A stretch of 6,804 bases of DNA from CAYSHJ01 sp964589725 (GTDB lineage: Bacteria; Planctomycetota; Planctomycetia; Planctomycetales; Planctomycetaceae): NCBI GenBank assembly GCA_964589725.1, contig CAZPUJ010000690.1:1-6804 (forward strand), given 5' to 3'. Shown in pieces: positions 6,597 through 6,804 of the stretch (position 1 is its first letter; every line of letters starts with the position of its first letter). The notes under the pieces are model-generated. The model was given only the letters and a program-made list of their open reading frames with translations, searched no databases and was not told where the DNA came from. The position numbers and the translations under genes were made by a program.

Positions 6597-6633
6597 CAGT
6601 TGGCGTGGACAGTTGCGTAGACGGTTGTGTCGA
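6597..6633 (+). repeat. Three imperfect 12-13 base tandem repeats
   Basis: The units are CAGTTGGCGTGGA (6597-6609), CAGTTGCGTAGA (6610-6621) and CGGTTGTGTCGA (6622-6633), sharing C-R-GTTG followed by GT-N-GA. A weaker fourth start, CCGTTGGAGG, lies at about 6587-6596. The spacing near one helical turn would suit a row of protein-binding half-sites, but a decayed simple repeat is equally possible. Confidence 0.4.
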
Positions 6634-6645
6634 TCGCAACGATCG
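6631..6645 (+). other. Hairpin CGATCG-CAA-CGATCG after the TIM-barrel gene
   Basis: CGATCG at 6631-6636 and 6640-6645 can pair across a CAA loop, 68 bases after the TIM-barrel stop. Because CGATCG is itself palindromic, it also reads as a direct repeat. No T run follows, so a role as intrinsic terminator is doubtful. Confidence 0.3.
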
Positions 6646-6664
6646 CGGCGTCTCCGTAATTTCC

Positions 6665-6695
6665 CTAGCGCGGGACTTCGTCCCGCAACCCAATG
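6665..6695 (+). repeat. Hairpin repeat, copy 2, downstream of the TIM-barrel gene
   Basis: Begins CTAGCGCGG and ends CCGCAACCCAATG, around the perfect 7-bp hairpin GCGGGAC-TTC-GTCCCGC (6670-6686). It matches copy 1 (332-358, minus strand) at every flanking base but one, while the inner arms differ and still pair. It lies about 100 bases past the stop codon of the last gene, in the same sense orientation as copy 1 has to its gene. There is no T run. It may end or stabilise transcripts, or be a small dispersed element. Confidence 0.6.
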
Positions 6696-6700
6696 AAAGC

Positions 6701-6773
6701 GGCGTCGTCCACGATTAGAGTTGGAGTTGTGAAGCAACCATCTCATTCGAACTTGGAGCGACGCCGTGGACGA
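6701..6773 (+). promoter_or_regulatory. Overlapping inverted repeats around a possible start codon
   Basis: TCGTCCACG (6705-6713) is perfectly complementary to CGTGGACGA (6765-6773), and GGCGTCG (6701-6707) to CGACGCC (6759-6765). The two stems share bases and cannot form together fully. The first would bury a candidate GTG start at 6766, the second the spacer between it and GGAG at 6755-6758. This could be a control hairpin or the subterminal repeat of a mobile element; the window ends too soon to tell. Confidence 0.3.
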
Positions 6774-6804
6774 GCTTGTACCGTTTGATGACCGTTGTGT
6801 GGTA
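6766..6804 (+). CDS. Possible 5' end of a gene cut by the window edge
   Basis: A GTG at 6766 preceded by TTGGAG with a 7-base spacer opens a frame of 13 codons (VDELVPFDDRCVV, first residue Met if used as start) that runs off the window without a stop. Nothing identifies the product. The flanking inverted repeats raise the possibility of a transposase gene, but this is a guess. The frame is short enough to be chance. Confidence 0.25.
   Translation, partial: MDELVPFDDRCVV

Noticed and set aside
6670..6686. GCGGGAC hairpin as a classical rho-independent terminator
   Set aside because: The stem is strong but is followed by AACCCAATG rather than a T run on either strand, so it is described as a repeat instead.
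1..6804. CRISPR array, tRNA or rRNA genes
   Set aside because: No regularly spaced identical repeats of CRISPR length and no cloverleaf or rRNA-like segments were seen on either strand by eye.

Overview
This GC-rich window most likely comes from a planctomycete (Planctomycetota). The strongest marker is a DUF1501 protein with a twin-arginine-like N-terminus, a family greatly expanded in that phylum. A large secreted protein of unknown function and a Uma2-type nuclease gene fit the same origin. The assignment rests on family content only; there is no rRNA or other phylogenetic marker here.

Layout. Positions 1-354 hold no convincing gene, but do hold a terminator-like hairpin (34-51), a run of decayed 7-base repeats (about 201-285) and one copy of a short hairpin repeat (332-358, minus). 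A secreted protein gene is on the minus strand (355-1332). After a 442-base divergent gap, a DUF1501 gene runs on the plus strand (1775-3226). A gap of 153 bases leads to four tightly packed plus-strand genes: a Uma2-family nuclease (3380-4006), a small three-helix membrane protein (4008-4469), a Tm-1-like/UPF0261 protein (4499-5740) and a TIM-barrel protein of the 'phosphoenolpyruvate hydrolase' family (5724-6563). The right edge (6564-6804) holds short tandem repeats, two hairpins (one a second copy of the repeat at 332-358) and possibly the first 13 codons of another gene.

How the genes relate. The last two genes overlap by 17 bases. They correspond to the N- and C-terminal halves of the plant protein Tm-1, the tomato mosaic virus resistance factor, so their products probably work as a pair; their substrate is unknown. 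The Uma2 and membrane genes sit directly upstream at operon-like spacing, so all four may be one transcript, but no functional link is proven. The DUF1501 gene lacks the DUF1549/DUF1553 partner usual in planctomycetes and instead faces a secreted protein of unknown function.

Most worth following up are the split Tm-1 pair in its operon setting and the hairpin repeat. That repeat lies downstream of two different genes in the same sense orientation, with conserved flanks and different but still self-complementary arms.
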